Source: Opitutus sp.
GTDB taxonomy: Bacteria; Verrucomicrobiota; Verrucomicrobiia; Opitutales; Opitutaceae
Direction: 5' to 3'
Length of the DNA stretch: 64,000 nucleotides
Assembly: GCA_024707325.1 (NCBI GenBank)
Contig: JANPZY010000004.1
Coordinates: 558,001 to 622,000, forward strand
Shown here: piece by piece, positions 61,144-64,000 of the stretch
Layout of the letters: every line of letters starts with the position of its first letter
Numbering within the stretch: the first letter of the stretch is position 1
Program-made: the position numbers and the translations under genes
The notes under the pieces: model-generated
The model's input: the letters and a program-made list of their open reading frames with translations, nothing else
Told to the model about the DNA's origin: nothing
Databases searched by the model: none

Positions 61144-63716
61144 TCACTTGTTGAGCAAGTGATCCGCGGCGAGGACGAGGAACACGAAGTCCGACGTCGA
61201 GTGGCCGAGGCAGTATTCCGTCTGCTGCCAGAGGAAGGGCCAATCGAGGAGCTCGGGGTAATCCGGACGAATGAGCGCCGTGCCCGACGCGATGCCGCCG
61301 GGGATGTAGGACCAGTCGCCGCGATTCACGCCGTAGGCAGTCGTGAGGATTTCGCGCCGACGCCGGAAACGAACGACGCGTTGTTCGAACCGGGATGGCA
61401 GCCCAGCATGAAGTTGATCGCGTGCAGCATGTATTCGCGCGGGAAGATGTCCGGCGCACCGGTGTGCAGATAGTATTGCTCCACGCCGAAACGCTGGATG
61501 CCCCAGCCCGCGCCCCAGATGTCGGGCTTATACGGAAGACCGTAGGGCGTTTCTTTTTCGAGTTCGTCCACCTTCGCGCGGAATTCCGTGAGCGCTCCGC
61601 GGATCTTTTTCCCGTAGGCCGGATCCTTCACGAGCGAGAGAGAGCGCGCGCCGAGCCAGCCCACACGATCGACGTTTTCCACGATGAGGTCACCAGCCTC
61701 GACGATCGCGTCCGCATATTGCTTTTCACCGGTGGTCTGAAGCAGCTCGATCGCGGCCTCGAGTCGCAGCAGCGGGAATGGCATGCGGCGCATCCACTCG
61801 GGACCGTCGGTCGGTTTTGTGTTGGTCCAAAGTTCCTGCGCGATTCGCAGCGCGTCGGCCGCAAGTTCGTCATTGTAGCCCTTGAGCACGCGCGCCGCCG
61901 CGGCGAGTCCGGCGGCGGTCTTCAACTCGCGCATCGGATTCTCTTCGGTGAACACCCAGCGGTCGTCCGCGGAACCTTTGGAGCCGAGCGGAGGCAGCCC
62001 GTCGATCTGCGGCTCGTCCTGAGAACCTTCGACCGCGGCCTTCGTGAGCACTTTGAACGCGCGACCGTCGGTGTCCTGAAACACTTCGTTGTCGCTCATT
62101 ACGGCGGCGTCGCCGAGGTGCGTGTATTGACGAAGCGAGGGCGAAATGATGCCGCGATAAAGACGGCCGAGCGCCTTGTATCCACCAATCACGGACAAGA
62201 GACCGTGTTCGATCTGCTGGAGAATGTCCTGCTTTCCGTCGGGCCGGTGGATGTCGACGATGAGGCGCTCCTGATCGACCGTGGTGTTGTCCAGATCCGG
62301 CTGGAACAACTCGTGAGCGAGCGCGAGCCCGTGCACCGTGCCAATCTGTGATTCGACGCGGAGATCGTAGTCGCCGGCGTCGTGCCAGCCGCCGCGGTTG
62401 ATGCCGGGCACGTGGTCGCCGGGTTTGAACTTCGTCAACGTCGACGGGCCCTGAATGTAGCCGTCGAAGTGATTGTGATTCACCGGCGCCATCAGTGCGT
62501 CGTCGAGGTGACAGAATCCGTGCCAGACGCGGTAGCGATCGTTGACGCGCATGTGGCACATCTGCACCGGAAGAAAATACTCGACCGTCGGCTGCCACAC
62601 GTGGCGCTTGAAGACATCGGGGCTGATCTGAAACGCGTTGGAGCGCTGGTCGCCGTAGCCGACGACGTAGAGGCCGGGCTCTTTCACGTCGGAGAAATCG
62701 AAGTGCAGGTAACGGAAACGCATGAAGCGTCCCCAATCCTTCGCCGGGCGCTGTGCGACGCGCTCGAGGCCGGCGCCGGTCGCACGATAGAGAATGACGG
62801 GCTTCAGGTCCGCGTCGGTCTCGTGCTTGTCGAGTTCGATCACGGCGACCTTTGGCTGGTCGGGATGATAACCGACCTGCGACACCTGAATCACAGGCTC
62901 CGACTTCCAGTTCGGAATGATGTGCGGCGTGACGAGCCACTCGATCGCGCTGGCCGTGACCTTGGCCGGGACAAGCGCACGCACGACGAACCAGCCATTG
63001 CTGTGCTGGGCGCGTCCGTCGAGCAACTGGAGTTCGCCGCCCTTCACCGCCTCGATCGTCATCCGCTGACGATCGGACTCGGGTGCGATGACGAGCTTCT
63101 TGCCGGTGCCAAGGGGCGCGATCTCGTAACCACTTTCCTGATACGCACCGGGACCGTTGGCCTGACGCGGGAAGTTGCCAATGCTGCCGCCAATCTCGTA
63201 GCTCTTGTCGAAGATGAAGCCGGGGAAGAGCTCGAGGTTGAAGCCGACCTTCCCCACCCACTCGTCGGGGACAGGCGCGTCGAGATCGACGATGATGCGG
63301 AACGCGCTGCCGGCAGGTTTCACCTTCACCGTGTAGCTGAGCGCCAAGTCAGGATAGCTGATCGGGTTGAAACCCTTGCGGTTCTTCGAGTCGTCGGGGA
63401 ACGACATGTGGACCGAAATCTCCTGCGCGTCGCGGTTGACCTGACGCGGACCGACCACCGGCGTCGGCTGCCACTGGCCAGGCGTCGGCGAGAGCCGCAG
63501 ATCGCCGTTGGTGGCGACACGCAGGCCATTCTGGATGATGCCCACGCCGCCCTGGTGGCTCTCCGGATAATAGTCGTGCGCGAGCATGACGTTGAGCCCG
63601 CGCGTCTCGAGGTATTCGAGTTCGTTGATCGCGAGCGGCGCATTTGCGCCCGACTGGGCCAGCGCCACACCCGCCGTCAGAGCGAACACGGGGAGGGATT
63701 GGGGTAGATATCGCAT
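61144..63716 (-). CDS. Exported glycoside hydrolase family 9 (endoglucanase-like; frameshift near the 3' end)
   Basis: About 857 residues when repaired. The signal peptide is MRYLPQSLPVFALTAGVALA. An N-terminal domain of about 280 residues is followed by the Ig-like CelD_N domain (VIQVSQVGYHPDQPKVAVIE) and the GH9 catalytic domain, whose nucleophile-water Asp is in RGGWHDAGDYDLR. The frame ends early at 61326 after SGVGAK. The last 60 residues, with NRGDWSYIPGGIASGTALI and the probable general acid Glu in LWQQTEYCLGHSTSD, lie in another frame to TGA 61144. One base is missing near 61353. It probably degrades plant or algal beta-glucans outside the cytoplasm. Confidence 0.87.
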
Positions 63717-63789
63717 AGGAAAACAGGGGCTCGCAGGTAATTGAAACCGTGCGCCGGTTGCGGCCGGACCGGCGCACGTAAGCAGGGCT

Positions 63790-64000
63790 TCAGCTCTTCT
63801 TCGCCAGTCGTCCCAGACGGTCGATCAACTCAAAGCAGGCGCGACCGTTGTGATACGGGCATTTCCAGAAGCTCACCTTGTTGAACCGCGGGAGTGGCTG
63901 TCCGTCCTTGGTGACACCGCGGAGCCATTCGCCGTGCTCGCGATCGATCAGGAACTTCTCGATGAAATCCCAGCTCTTGAGCCCCTGCTTCAGGTAGGCG
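63790..64000 (-). CDS. N-acylglucosamine 2-epimerase (AGE) family protein, C-terminal part
   Basis: The gene begins beyond the window; the last 69 codons are visible, ending at TGA 63790-63792. The peptide has SWDFIEKFLIDREHGEWLRG, then DGQPL and VSFWKCPYHNGRACFELIDR, the usual C-terminus of AGE-fold epimerases (renin-binding/cellobiose 2-epimerase group), in which the WKCPYHNGRACFE segment holds a catalytic His. A cellobiose or mannobiose 2-epimerase beside a GH9 enzyme would fit oligosaccharide use. It lies 74 bp upstream of the GH9 gene on the same strand. Confidence 0.82.
   Translation of the reverse strand, partial: AYLKQGLKSWDFIEKFLIDREHGEWLRGVTKDGQPLPRFNKVSFWKCPYHNGRACFELIDRLGRLAKKS

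Noticed and set aside
59543-61459. 638-codon minus-strand ORF across the M42 gene and array 5
   Set aside because: Antisense to a well-supported peptidase and passing through repeats; composition typical of shadow frames.

Overview
The window looks like chromosomal DNA of a high-GC Gram-negative bacterium, most likely a verrucomicrobial member of the Opitutaceae. That assignment is inferred from GC content, gene complement and repeat style, not from a database match. Gram-negative signs are Mpl (murein tripeptide ligase), lipoboxes and a Wzm/Wzt-type exporter. No phage, transposase, plasmid gene or CRISPR array is visible.

Layout. 1-5.5 kb: end of a MacB-type permease, a three-gene importer of the NMT1/THI5 (thiamine-precursor-like) class, two methyltransferases and a tiny basic protein. 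5.6-15.7 kb: rimO, a lipoprotein, mpl, a hybrid histidine kinase coupled to a CheR-like methyltransferase, priA, a Fur-family regulator and a TPR protein. 16-23 kb: a minus-strand run of M23 peptidase, lipoprotein, exported SAM hydroxide adenosyltransferase and hemW, then an IPT/TIG lipoprotein, an EEP nuclease and an M48 peptidase. 23-28.4 kb: xseB-dxs, tRNA-Gly(CCC), ybaB-recR, an SDR protein and a DJ-1 protein. 28.5-57.3 kb: one plus-strand surface-polysaccharide locus of about 25 genes, many with overlapping stop and start codons. It holds asnB, at least a dozen glycosyltransferases, an ABC-2 exporter pair, a carbamoyltransferase, an FkbM methyltransferase, an acetyltransferase, a polymerase-like protein, an O-antigen-ligase-like protein and, last, the polyprenyl-phosphate sugar transferase that would start chain synthesis. 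57.3-64 kb: a dihydrolipoamide-dehydrogenase-like flavoprotein, hisA, an M42 aminopeptidase, a GH9 glycosidase and the end of an AGE-family epimerase.

The most unusual signal is a family of degenerate arrays in five intergenic gaps (about 2975, 9225, 15901, 25499 and 60701). Two kinds of near-palindromic 8-bp box (GTCGCGAC-like and GTGCGGAC-like) alternate strictly every 11 bp, giving a 22-bp period that is kept although the bases drift. Several arrays start or end at a stop codon, and four of the five sit beside other repeats. A five-box stretch in the same phase lies inside a glycosyltransferase gene near 55.2 kb.

A second window-wide observation is that ten genes, including rimO, priA and dxs, each carry a single one- or two-base frameshift, mostly in a short homopolymer. 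This is best explained by indel errors in the assembly. I give these genes their full reconstructed extents.
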